Below the pieces are notes generated by a model. It searched no databases. It was not told where the DNA came from and worked only from the letters and a program-made list of their open reading frames with translations. A DNA stretch of 64,000 nucleotides from Actinophytocola sp963727495 (lineage in GTDB: Bacteria; Actinomycetota; Actinomycetes; Mycobacteriales; Pseudonocardiaceae), in contig CAVSGQ010000006.1 of assembly GCA_963727495.1 (NCBI GenBank), positions 1,798,001-1,862,000 on the forward strand, written 5' to 3'. Positions 49,867 to 57,722 of this stretch are shown here, piece after piece. Each line of letters begins with the position of its first letter. Positions within the stretch are counted from its first letter, which is position 1. The translations under genes were made by a program, and so were the position numbers.

Positions 49867-51159
49867 TCACTTCTTCAGCTCCAGGCGGTTCTCGAAGGCC
49901 TCGACCAGGCGCGCCCAGGCGTCCTGCTCCGCGTCGAACGGCGGGCTGGGCGCCAGCCTGGTCGGGTCCGGCCGCAGCACGAACGACACCAGCCAGCCCA
50001 GGCTCTCCGACTGCGCGAGGGCCTCGGCGACGGTCTTGTCGTCCGCCCAGTCGGCCGCGTCGTTGAGCAGTTCCACGGCCAGGTCCAGCTGGACCGGGTC
50101 GACCGCGTCCGGGCCCTCGCCGATGTCGTCGGCCAGGCCGGACAGCACGTAGGTGTTGTCCGTCTCGACGTCGATGTCCAGGCTGCCGTCGGTGGCCTTC
50201 GTCGCGACCTCGTCCCAGGTCGACACCTCGGCGAGGTCGTTGTCGACGGTGCCGTGCTGGGCGATGTGCTTGCCGAGCGCGCGCGGCGACCGGGCCACCG
50301 CGATCCGGCCGTCCGTGCCGAGGAAGATCGGCTCGTCGTCGAGGTAGCAGCGCAGCGTGTAGTACTCCGCCTCGGCCGTGATGATCTTGATGGGGTCGAT
50401 GCCCACCTCGGCCCAGAAGCCGGCCGGCTCCGGCTCGGCCTCCTCCTCGTCCTCCTCGTCGGCGTCGCTGTCCTTTTCGGACTCCTCGGCGTCGGGGACG
50501 GTGTTCACGTCCTCCGCGTCCTCGGCGTCGAGCGCGTTCTCGGCCTCCTCGGACTCGGCCTGGTACGCGGCCAGCTCGTCGGTGGTCTGGTCGAGGACCG
50601 CCTTGTCCACCTCCGGCACGTACACCACCTCGTCGATGGCGTCGAGCACCTCGTCCCACCGCTCGGCGATAGTCTCCGCGAGGTCGGTCCAGAGCTTCTC
50701 GCCCTCCCGCCCGCTGAACGGGAACGTGCCCTGCTCGAGCACCGAGAACCCGGCCGCGGAGTTCAGCACCTCGTGCACCTCGTCGAGCTCGCAGACCTCG
50801 GCCAGCGACCGGACGATCGAGATGATGTCGGCGAGCTCGCCGATGGTCCAGGTGTCCGGCTCCTCGGCGGCGAGCTCCGGCACACCGACGAGGTCGTAGG
50901 TGTGCGCCTCGTCGGGCAGCAGCTCGGGCACGGACAGCTCGGGCACCACGTCCCACGCCGGGTGGTCGGCGAGGTCGTGCTCGTCCACCGTCCGCACGAA
51001 CGCCGCCAGGTGGGCGGCGTCGGGGAAGGCGTAGAGGTCGTCCTCGTGGCCGAGGAACGCCTCCCACTCCTCACCGTCTTCTCTCCACCGCGGTGCCCAC
51101 AGCGTGACGAGGTCGCCCTGGGGCAGACCGAGCTCGATCGAGACGATGTCCTGAGACAT
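49867..51159 (-). CDS. Acidic protein of unknown function with two related halves
   Basis: Very acidic protein of 430 aa. The N-terminal half (IVSIELGLPQGDLVTLWAPR to about residue 180) and the C-terminal half (IKIITAEAEYYTLRCYLDDE to the end) look like two copies of one module: a beta-rich start, a DAAHLAAFVRTVDEHDLADH / RALGKHIAQHGTVDNDLAEV helix and a helical end. An extremely acidic linker (residues about 200-245, EKDSDADEEDEEEAEPEP) joins them. Actinobacterial relatives carry uninformative names, including primosomal protein, with no evidence here for replication. AGGAGG lies 7 nt before the ATG at 51159. Confidence 0.75.
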   Translation of the reverse strand: MSQDIVSIELGLPQGDLVTLWAPRWREDGEEWEAFLGHEDDLYAFPDAAHLAAFVRTVDEHDLADHPAWDVVPELSVPELLPDEAHTYDLVGVPELAAEEPDTWTIGELADIISIVRSLAEVCELDEVHEVLNSAAGFSVLEQGTFPFSGREGEKLWTDLAETIAERWDEVLDAIDEVVYVPEVDKAVLDQTTDELAAYQAESEEAENALDAEDAEDVNTVPDAEESEKDSDADEEDEEEAEPEPAGFWAEVGIDPIKIITAEAEYYTLRCYLDDEPIFLGTDGRIAVARSPRALGKHIAQHGTVDNDLAEVSTWDEVATKATDGSLDIDVETDNTYVLSGLADDIGEGPDAVDPVQLDLAVELLNDAADWADDKTVAEALAQSESLGWLVSFVLRPDPTRLAPSPPFDAEQDAWARLVEAFENRLELKK

Positions 51160-51235
51160 TGCTGGACCTCCTGGTCACGCAATCCATCGGCACACAGAAC
51201 GACGGCACTCTACGTGGTGACGGCATCGTGTTGGA

Positions 51236-51760
51236 TCACCGGTCGGAGCGTAGTGACGACGGGTCGAACGACGCGAGCTCATCGGCGGGGTCGTAGCCGC
51301 CCTTCGCCCCCTCGTCCTGGGTGTTCTCCACGACGGTACTGCCTAGCCGCTCGTCGCGGCGCGCCTGGAACTCCTCGGCGCTGATGCCGCCGTCGGTCGA
51401 CCGCCGGGCCGGGCTCGCGCGGCCGGACAGCTGTTCGAGCGCGAGTGTGAGGCCGTCGCCGAGGAGCAGGGCGACCCGGTTGTAGCCGGACTGCGTGGCG
51501 TCGTCCATCGCGACCCGCGCCACCCGCACGATGAGCTGGCCGAGGCCCTCGGGCCCGTAGCGGACGGCCTCCGGGGCCAGCCACAGGCGCAGCAGCCGGC
51601 CGCGGCCGTCCACGGTGACCTCGATGGTTCCGCGGCGGTCGTGCGCGGTCCCGGTCACCTGCTCGAGGATCGTGTCCACTGTGGACAGCGCGTCCTGGCG
51701 GGCGCGGCCGTCCTCGATGAGCCGGCGGGTGGACCGTTCGAGCGGTTCGCGTTCGATCAC
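51236..51760 (-). CDS. YbaB/EbfC-family protein (first)
   Basis: Protein of 174 aa of the YbaB/EbfC DNA-binding fold. The core RGTIEVTVDGRGRLLRLWLAPEAVRYGPEGLGQLIVRVARVAMDDA spans residues 43-88: a beta hairpin flanked by helices. The N-terminal helix (LEDGRAR-like RLIEDGRARQDALS) precedes it, and a low-complexity tail of about 55 residues follows. In actinobacteria such proteins often sit in type VII secretion (ESX) neighbourhoods as EspL-like partners. The ATG overlaps the end of the next upstream gene in an ATGA-type arrangement, tying it to the NlpC/P60 locus. Confidence 0.78.
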   Translation of the reverse strand: MIEREPLERSTRRLIEDGRARQDALSTVDTILEQVTGTAHDRRGTIEVTVDGRGRLLRLWLAPEAVRYGPEGLGQLIVRVARVAMDDATQSGYNRVALLLGDGLTLALEQLSGRASPARRSTDGGISAEEFQARRDERLGSTVVENTQDEGAKGGYDPADELASFDPSSLRSDR

Positions 51761-52158
51761 GGCCGGCGCCTGCCGTGCTTGAGCGGGTCGGCGAAGTCGG
51801 CGTCGTCGACGACGTCCTCGTCCTCGGCCGGCACGTAGCCGAGCGAGGTCAGGTGCTTCTCGCCGACCACACCGGTCAGCGCCCGGTGCATGTTCGCGCC
51901 GGCCAGGCGGGTGGCACGCGCGGCGAGCGCGGTGATCTGCCGGGCCAGGGTCTCCATGTCGGCCGACAGCGCGGCGGGCGAGAGGCGGACGTCGGTGAGC
52001 AGGCCGCCGGGCGCGACCTCGACGCTGATGCCGCCGTCGGGCGAGGCGGCGCGGCCGCTGATCCGCCCGGTCCGCGCCACCTGCGCGGCGGCCCGCTCGC
52101 CCGCCTGGCGCACGCGGCGGTCCACGACGGCCGCCTCGTGCTCGATGTCGATCTCCAC
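51757..52158 (-). CDS. YbaB/EbfC-like protein (second)
   Basis: Protein of 133 aa with a second YbaB-like core: ASPDGGISVEVAPGGLLTDVRLSP near residues 38-60, followed by the helix DMETLARQITALAARATRLAGA. The N-terminal helix EAAVVDRRVRQAGERAAAQV matches the long helix that pairs in YbaB dimers. It lies between an NlpC/P60 gene and the first YbaB gene on the same strand. The start is a GTG at 52158, after CCGGGGAGGCGG, the same ribosome-binding sequence that ends the conserved leader element. Function inferred only from fold and neighbourhood. Confidence 0.72.
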   Translation of the reverse strand: MEIDIEHEAAVVDRRVRQAGERAAAQVARTGRISGRAASPDGGISVEVAPGGLLTDVRLSPAALSADMETLARQITALAARATRLAGANMHRALTGVVGEKHLTSLGYVPAEDEDVVDDADFADPLKHGRRRP

Positions 52159-52208
52159 CTGTCCGCCTCCCCGGAGTTGGCCGGCACGACGATCCACACG
52201 ACCGCCGC

Positions 52209-53325
52209 TCAGCCCGTCGGGCGGTAGAACCCGACGAACGGCATGCCCATGTTCGTCGTGCGCAGCGGGCTGACCTGCACCGGGTCTCCGGCCTCGACGA
52301 TCTGGCCGTTGCCGATGTACATCGCGACGTGGCCCTCCCAGCAGACCAGGTCGCCGGGCAGCAGCGCGTCGGCCGACGGCACCTCGGCGCCGATGTCCTG
52401 CTCGCCGGAGGTGCGCGGGATGTCCAGGCCCGCCTCGCCGTACGCGTACTGCGTCAGGCCGCTGCAGTCCAGCCCGACGCCGGGCGCGGTGCCGCCCCAC
52501 ACGTACGGCACGCCGAGCTGGCCGAGCGCGGCGCGCACCGCCTTGGCCGCGGTCTCGTTGGGCGCCATCACCGTGCTGCCGTCGGGCAGGTTGACCGCGA
52601 CGCCGGTGCCCGGCTGCGGCGGGATCGCCACCGGCAGGCGCTTCTTGGTGACCAGCGCCACCACCGCCGCCGCCGTGGTAGCCGCCACCACCACCGCCAC
52701 TGCCGCCGCCACCCCCGCCGCCGGTGTTGTAGGCGTGCGGCGGGGTGTGGCCGCCGTCGCCGCCGTGCGCGCCGCTGGCCGTGGTGGTGCCGCCGGCGGC
52801 GTCGAGGCGGGTGACGACCGCGGACAGCTGGCCCATCACGGCCTCGAGGTTGGTGCTGGACTCGCCACTGACCTGGGCGCCGAGCCGGATCAGCTCGCTG
52901 ATCTTGCGCTGCGCCCCCGCGCTGTCGCCGGCCTGGCGCAGCGCGGCGGCCGCGGAGAGGAGCTCGGCGGCGCGGTCCATGAAGTCGTCGATCAGCTTCT
53001 GGTTGGCGGACTGGCCGACCTTGAGGATGCCGGCCGCGTCGCGCACCGCGGCCTGGACGTCGGCGCTGTAGGTGCCGATGTCCCGGGCGGTGCCGCTCAT
53101 CGCGGCGGCGTCGGCGGCCTGGCGGTCCGCGGAGCTGCCCTGCCAGCCCTCCTGCAGGGTGCGCGTCCGGCGGGCGGCGCCGGTGTCGTAGGTGTACAGC
53201 GCGGTCTGCACGCCGCCGTGCGCCCGGTCGACGGAGTCGATGGCGCCGTCGTCGGTGGCGAGCTGGCGCTGGGCGTGGGCGGCCGGGGAGATCAGCGTCT
53301 CGACCATCGGGACGGTCGGGCTCAC
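52209..53325 (-). pseudogene. NlpC/P60 peptidase with WXG100-like N-terminus, frameshift in Gly-rich linker
   Basis: About 371 aa if corrected. Residues 1-190 are helical with WXG100-like features (TLQEGWQGSSADRQAADA near 57). A poly-Gly linker follows, then an NlpC/P60 domain with catalytic Cys in GVGLDCSGLTQYAYGEAG, His in PGDLVCWEGHVAMYIGN and a further polar residue downstream. The N-terminal frame runs into the linker and the peptidase domain continues in another frame, so one extra base (or two missing) lies within about 52660-52715. The GC-rich low-complexity linker is a likely place for a sequence error. The protein would cleave peptidoglycan peptides outside the cell. The start overlaps the preceding gene by 4 nt. 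Confidence 0.78.
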
Positions 53326-53669
53326 GACGATTCTCCCGCGGCCCTGCGGATCGCCCGCTCGTGGTCGTCCTCGGTGGCGCGGTAGTTGGTCCAGGTGTTG
53401 TCGACCGCGTCGGCCATGCCGCCGGTGGTGGTGGCCAGCCCCCTGACCCGGTCGGCCTGGCGCCGGGTGGCGTCGCGGACCGCGTCGGCGAGCCCGACCT
53501 CGTTGCCGACCCGGGAGAAGGTGTCGCCGTGCAGGTCGGTGTGCGCCGCGAGCGCGTCGGCGGTCAGCTGGTCGCCGAGCGGCCGCAGGCCGCGGGTGAA
53601 GCCGGCGAACGCGTCCTCGTCGGCGTCGTAGCCGGGCGGCGGCGCCGGCGGTGGCTGGTCGTGTGTCAT
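53322..53669 (-). CDS. WXG100-like helical protein, probable type VII secretion substrate or partner
   Basis: Helical protein of 115 aa without signal peptide or enzyme motif. It opens with a Pro-rich PPPAPPPGYDADEDAF and continues as two long helices, with VDNTWTNYRATEDDHERAIR near residue 88. The pattern resembles ESX-associated DUF2580-type proteins (about 100 aa, helical hairpin, encoded before an NlpC/P60 or larger helical substrate). No LXG or YxxxD/E export signal is certain. Its stop overlaps the GTG of the NlpC/P60 gene, so the two are translationally coupled. Identity as a secretion substrate is inference. Confidence 0.65.
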   Translation of the reverse strand: MTHDQPPPAPPPGYDADEDAFAGFTRGLRPLGDQLTADALAAHTDLHGDTFSRVGNEVGLADAVRDATRRQADRVRGLATTTGGMADAVDNTWTNYRATEDDHERAIRRAAGESS

Positions 53670-53715
53670 CTGCCCCCCTCGTGCCCGCTCTGACGCTAAC
53701 GGGCAGGTCCCGGTT

Positions 53716-54576
53716 TCACACCCCCATCGGATGCCAGACCGTCTTCGTCTCCAGGAAGGCGCGCAGCCGGGAGATGTCCGGCTGGGCCGTCCAGTCCGGC
53801 TCCGCGGTCCGCGCGCGCAGCACGCGCTTGACGGTGTTCGCCGCGGACCTCTCCAGCTCGGCGGTCATCGACTCGGGGGCGCCGGCCAGGTCCAGGGCGT
53901 TCACGTCCGCGTGCGAGGCGAGCCACGGAGCCAGCTCCGCGGTGCGGCCGGTGAGGACGTTGACCACCCCGCCGGGCACGTCCGAGGTCGCGAGGACCTC
54001 GGACAGGGTGATCGCCGGCAGCGGGCGGTCCTGGCTGGCCACCACGACCACCGTGTTGCCCGTCGCGATCGCCGGGGCCACCACGCTCACCAGGCCCAGC
54101 AGCGACGACGACTGCGGCGCCAGCACGCCGACCACGCCCGTCGGCTCGGGGACGGAGAAGGAGAAGTACGGGCCGGCCACCGGGTTGGCCGCGCCGAGCA
54201 CCGTGGCGATCTTGTCCGACCAGCCCGCGTACCACACCCAGCGGTCGATCGCGGCGTCCACGACGGACTGCACGCGCCTGGCCGGCTCGCTCGCGGTCAC
54301 CTCCGCCATGAACTGCTCGCGGCGGCCCTCCAGCAGCTCGGCCACCCGGTAGAGCACCTGGCCCCGGTTGTAGGCCGTCGCGCCCGACCAGCCGCCGAAC
54401 GCCTTGCGGGCGGCCACGACCGCCTCCCGGACGTCCTTTCTGGACGCCTGCGCGGCGTTCGCGAGGAACGCGCCCTTCGTGTCGCGCACCGGGTAGGAGC
54501 GGCCGGACTCCGAACGCGGGAACGCGCCGCCGATGTAGAGCTTGTAGGTCTTCGCCACCGAGAGTCGCTCAGACAT
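53716..54576 (-). CDS. Aldehyde dehydrogenase-like protein without catalytic cysteine
   Basis: Protein of 286 aa covering only the N-terminal, NAD-binding part of the ALDH fold. It begins KTYKLYIGGAFPRSESGRSYPV; VVGVLAPQSSSLLGLVSVVAPAIATGNTVVVVAS near 135-168 corresponds to the usual IPWNFP...GNTVVLKP region with key residues replaced. The catalytic Cys and Glu segments are absent and the protein ends with FLETKTVWHPMGV. It is presumably a non-catalytic partner of the adjacent full ALDH, whose stop it overlaps by 8 nt. In ALDH16 proteins a degenerate second ALDH domain of this kind is fused to the first. Start ATG at 54576. Confidence 0.82.
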   Translation of the reverse strand: MSERLSVAKTYKLYIGGAFPRSESGRSYPVRDTKGAFLANAAQASRKDVREAVVAARKAFGGWSGATAYNRGQVLYRVAELLEGRREQFMAEVTASEPARRVQSVVDAAIDRWVWYAGWSDKIATVLGAANPVAGPYFSFSVPEPTGVVGVLAPQSSSLLGLVSVVAPAIATGNTVVVVASQDRPLPAITLSEVLATSDVPGGVVNVLTGRTAELAPWLASHADVNALDLAGAPESMTAELERSAANTVKRVLRARTAEPDWTAQPDISRLRAFLETKTVWHPMGV

Positions 54577-56007
54577 CGAGGTAGGCCTCCAGTCCCGTGC
54601 GGCCACCCTCCCGGCCGAAGCCGGACTCCTGGTAGCCGCCGAACGGTGCGGTCGGGTCGAACCGGTTGAACGTGTTGGCCCACACCACACCGGCCCGCAG
54701 CTTGTTCGCCATCCAGAGGATCCGGGAGCCCTTGTCGGTCCAGATCCCCGCGGACAGGCCGTACGGGCGTGTTGTTGGCCTTCGCCACGGCCTCGTCGGG
54801 CGTGCGGAACGTGAGCACCGACAGCACCGGCCCGAAGATCTCCTCGCGGGCGATCCGCATGGCCTGGCTGACCCCGGCGAACACCGTCGGCGCGAAGAAG
54901 AAGCCCTTCTCCGGCAACGGGCAGGGGCTCGTCCAGCGGGTCGGCGCCCTCGGCCTCGCCGGAGGACACCAGCTCGGTGATCTTGTCGAGCTGGTCGCGC
55001 GAGTTGATGGCGCCGACGTCGGTGTTCTTGTCCAGCGGGTCCCCGACGCGCAGCGTGGACACCCGGGCGTGCAGCTTGTCCAGCAGCTCGTCGGCGACGG
55101 ACTCCTGGACCAGCAGCCGCGAGCCCGCGCAGCACACGTGGCCCTGGTTGAAGAAGATGCCGTTCACGATGCCCTCGACGGCCTGGTCGAGCGGCGCGTC
55201 GTCGAACACCACGTTGGCCGCCTTGCCGCCCAGCTCCAGCGTCAGCTTCTTGCCGGACCCGGCGAGCGAGCGCTGGATCAGCTTGCCGACCTCGGTCGAG
55301 CCGGTGAACGCGACCTTGTCCACGCCCGCGTGGTTCACCAGCTCGGCGCCCACGTCGCCGGCGCCGGGCAGGATGTTGACCACGCCGGGCGGCAGGTCGG
55401 CCTGCTGGATGATCTCGGCCAGCACCAGCGCGGTGAGCGGGGTCGTCTCGGCCGGCTTGAGCACCACGGTGTTCCCGCAGGCCAGCGCGGGCGCGATCTT
55501 CCAGGCCGCCATCAGCAGCGGGAAGTTCCACGGGATGACCTGGCCGGCGACCCCCAGCGGGCGCGGGTCCGGCCCGAGGCCCGCGTAGCCGAGCTTGTCC
55601 GCCCAGCCCGCGTGGTAGAAGAAGTGCGCGGACGCGGTCGGCACGTCCACGTCACGCGACTCCTTGATGGGCTTGCCGTTGTCCAGGCTCTCCAGCACGG
55701 CCAGCTCGCGGGCCCGCTCGGCGATCATCCGGGCGATCCGGTAGATGTACTTGGCCCGCTCGGCGCCGGGCATCCGGCCCCACACCCGCTCGTGTGCCCG
55801 CCGGGCCGCCTTCACCGCTTTGTCCACATCGGACGGAGCGGCCGTGGACACCTCGGCGAGCACCTCCTCGGTGGCCGGGTTGACCGTCTTCAGCGGCTCG
55901 CCGCCGCCCTCGACGAACTCGCCGTCGAGGAACATCCGGTAGGTGGGCCTGAGGTTGGCGATGTCCCGGTTCTCGGGCGCCGGCGCGTACTCCCACATGT
56001 CGCTCAC
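54569..56007 (-). pseudogene. Aldehyde dehydrogenase, two one-base frameshifts
   Basis: NAD(P)-dependent aldehyde dehydrogenase of about 479 aa if corrected. Intact features are VIPWNFPLLMAAWKIAPALACGNT near 158-180, FTGSTEVGKLI near 244, Glu268 in LTLELGGKAANVVF and catalytic Cys292 in FFNQGHVCCAGSR. The frame is lost twice in the last quarter: one extra base in the GGGG run at 54924-54927 and one near 54764. Corrected, it continues PLPEKGFFFAPTVF, then ANNTPYGLSAGIW, and ends FGREGGRTGLEAYLDV. Both are single insertions, so sequence error is likely. It follows deoC and could oxidise acetaldehyde from deoxyribose breakdown. GTG start at 56007 behind leader copy C. Confidence 0.88.
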
Positions 56008-56010
56008 AGT

Positions 56011-56114
56011 TCCGCCTCCCCGGAATTCACCCTTGCGGTCACGCCGGGTTGGTGCCGTCCGGTGTGGCGCGTACCCGTGGCCGGGTCGCGTCCCGTTTCC
56101 CCCGGGCGCGGTTG
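56011..56114 (-). promoter_or_regulatory. Conserved leader element, copy C (before aldehyde dehydrogenase gene)
   Basis: On the minus strand it contains GGAAACGGGACGCGACC, CGGCCACGGGTACGCG, ACCAACCCGGCGTGACCG and GAATTCCGGGGAGGCGG, ending 3 nt before the GTG at 56007. It closely matches copy B (29055-29160) over about 105 nt although the genes behind them are unrelated. Confidence 0.7.
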
Positions 56115-56136
56115 GGAGCCACTCCTGTCAGTCATG

Positions 56137-57105
56137 TCAGTCCACCGTCACGTAGTCCGGGCCGCTGTAGTGGCCCTCGAGTTGGGCGCGCCGCTGCATC
56201 AACAGGTCGTTGAGCAGGCTGGACGCGCCGAAGCGGAACCTGTCCGGGGTGAGCCACTCCGGCCCGGCCACCTCGTGCACCGCCACCAGGTAGCGCACGG
56301 CGTCCTTGGTGGTGCGGATGCCGCCGGCCGGCTTGACCCCGATGCGGGTGCCGGTGGCGGTGTGCCAGTCGCGGACGGCCTGCAGCATCACGTGGGTGAC
56401 CGGCAGGGTCGCCGCGGGCGACACCTTCCCGGTGGAGGTCTTGATGAAGTCCGCGCCGGCCAGCATCGCGAGCCACGACGCGCGGCGCACGTTGTCGTAG
56501 GTGGCGAGCTCCCCGGTCTCCAGGATGACCTTGAGGTGCGCGTCCCCGCACGCGTGCTTGATCGTCACGATCTCGTCGAACACCCGGCCGTAGTGCCCGG
56601 ACAGGAACGCGCCGCGGTCGATGACCATGTCGACCTCGTCGGCGCCGTCGGCCACCGCCATCTCGGTGTCGGCGATCTTCACCTGGACGCTCGACCGGCC
56701 GCTGGGGAACGCCGTGGCCACGCTCGCGACGTGGACGCCCGAACCGGCGAGCGCCGCGACGGCCGTGGCCACCAGGTCCGGGTACACGCACACGGCCGCC
56801 ACCGGCGGCACCTCGGGGCGCTCCGGGTCGGGCCGCCGGGCCTTCGCGCACAGCGAGCGGACCTTGCCGACGGTGTCGGCCCCCTCCAGCGTGGTCAGGT
56901 CGACCATGCGCACGGCGGTGTCGATGGCCCACAGCTTCGCCGCCTTCTTGATGCTGCGGGTGGCCAGGCCGGCCGCGCGCTGCTCGACGCCGACCTGGTC
57001 GACGCCGGGCAGGCCGTGCAGGAAGCGGCGGAGCGAGGTCTCGTCGCGGGTCGCGTCGGCCAGCCCGGGCGGTAGCCCGGTTCTCGCCGGTGAGGGTGCT
57101 GCCAT
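56137..57105 (-). CDS. deoC: Deoxyribose-phosphate aldolase
   Basis: Class I aldolase (DERA) of 322 aa, splitting 2-deoxyribose-5-phosphate into glyceraldehyde-3-phosphate and acetaldehyde. The TIM barrel shows VAAVCVYPDLVATAVAAL near 108, the Asp-containing DGADEVDMVIDRGAFLSG near 150, HLKVILETGEL near 188 (first catalytic Lys), the Schiff-base Lys in GADFIKTSTGKVSP near 220, and GVKPAGGIRTTKDA near 254. The N-terminal extension of about 60 residues is typical of the longer eukaryote-like and actinobacterial form. TAGACT lies 7 nt before the ATG at 57105 (leaderless). It completes deoxynucleoside breakdown with deoA and the ALDH genes. Confidence 0.95.
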   Translation of the reverse strand: MAAPSPARTGLPPGLADATRDETSLRRFLHGLPGVDQVGVEQRAAGLATRSIKKAAKLWAIDTAVRMVDLTTLEGADTVGKVRSLCAKARRPDPERPEVPPVAAVCVYPDLVATAVAALAGSGVHVASVATAFPSGRSSVQVKIADTEMAVADGADEVDMVIDRGAFLSGHYGRVFDEIVTIKHACGDAHLKVILETGELATYDNVRRASWLAMLAGADFIKTSTGKVSPAATLPVTHVMLQAVRDWHTATGTRIGVKPAGGIRTTKDAVRYLVAVHEVAGPEWLTPDRFRFGASSLLNDLLMQRRAQLEGHYSGPDYVTVD

Positions 57106-57112
57106 GCGGTCG

Positions 57113-57118
57113 AGTCTA
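57113..57118 (-). promoter_or_regulatory. Leaderless-type -10 of deoC
   Basis: TAGACT on the minus strand, 7 nt before the ATG at 57105, overlapping the 3' end of the DinB-family gene. Confidence 0.6.
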
Positions 57119-57691
57119 GGGCGTGTCCGGCGGCTCCCAGGGCGTCAGCCAGGGCGTCGGTGCCCAGCCCTCGGCCGCGGCCAGCAGCTCGTAGGCGGTG
57201 GCGCCGTCGATCGACTCGCGGACGATGTCGGCGTGCCCGGCGTGCCGCGCCACCTCCTCGATGAGGTGCAGCAGCACCCAGCGCACCGACCACGCCTCGA
57301 GGTCGTCGGGGAACCAGGGCGCGTCCGGCACGGGGACCGGCTGCCCCAGGTCGGCGATGCCGGCGACGGCCTCCTCGGTCTCGGCCGCCGCCGCGTCGAG
57401 GTCGGCGTGGAGCGACTCGAGGGTGTCCCGCGGGGTGAGCCGGAACTCGGCGCCGTAGTCCTGTTCGGTGCGGGTCGACGGCCGTCGCAGCATCGTGTCG
57501 ACCCACCCGCGCTCGGTGTGCGCGACGTGCTTGAGCAGGCCGCCGACCGACAGCGCGCCGGCGGTCGGGGTCAGCCGCAGCTGGTCGGGGGTCAGGCCGT
57601 GGGCCGCTGCCTTGAGCACGCGCCGCTGCTGGGCGAGGAAGCCGAGCAGGCCCTCGCGCTCGTCGGCGACCGGCCGGACGTTCGCATCCAT
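57116..57691 (-). CDS. DinB/DUF664-family protein
   Basis: Four-helix DinB-superfamily protein of 191 aa. The metal-binding histidines are visible in GGLLKHVAHTERGWVDTML near 51-69 and HLIEEVARHAGHADIVRESIDG near 141-162, the same HxxxH spacing as in mycothiol- or bacillithiol-dependent transferases of the group; DUF664 is the actinobacterial branch. A thiol transferase or detoxification role is possible, the substrate unknown. CATGCT lies 6 nt before the ATG at 57691. Its stop is 11 nt from the deoC start. Confidence 0.87.
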   Translation of the reverse strand: MDANVRPVADEREGLLGFLAQQRRVLKAAAHGLTPDQLRLTPTAGALSVGGLLKHVAHTERGWVDTMLRRPSTRTEQDYGAEFRLTPRDTLESLHADLDAAAAETEEAVAGIADLGQPVPVPDAPWFPDDLEAWSVRWVLLHLIEEVARHAGHADIVRESIDGATAYELLAAAEGWAPTPWLTPWEPPDTP

Positions 57692-57697
57692 GGCCCG

Positions 57698-57703
57698 AGC
57701 ATG
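57698..57703 (-). promoter_or_regulatory. Leaderless-type -10 of the DinB-family gene
   Basis: CATGCT on the minus strand, 6 nt before the ATG at 57691. Confidence 0.45.
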
Positions 57704-57722
57704 CCAGCAGGCACCGACGGAG

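Noticed and set aside
49867..51159. Primosomal protein annotation for the acidic two-repeat protein
   Set aside because: No helicase, OB-fold or zinc motif of PriA/PriB/DnaT is present; the name would be inherited, not supported.
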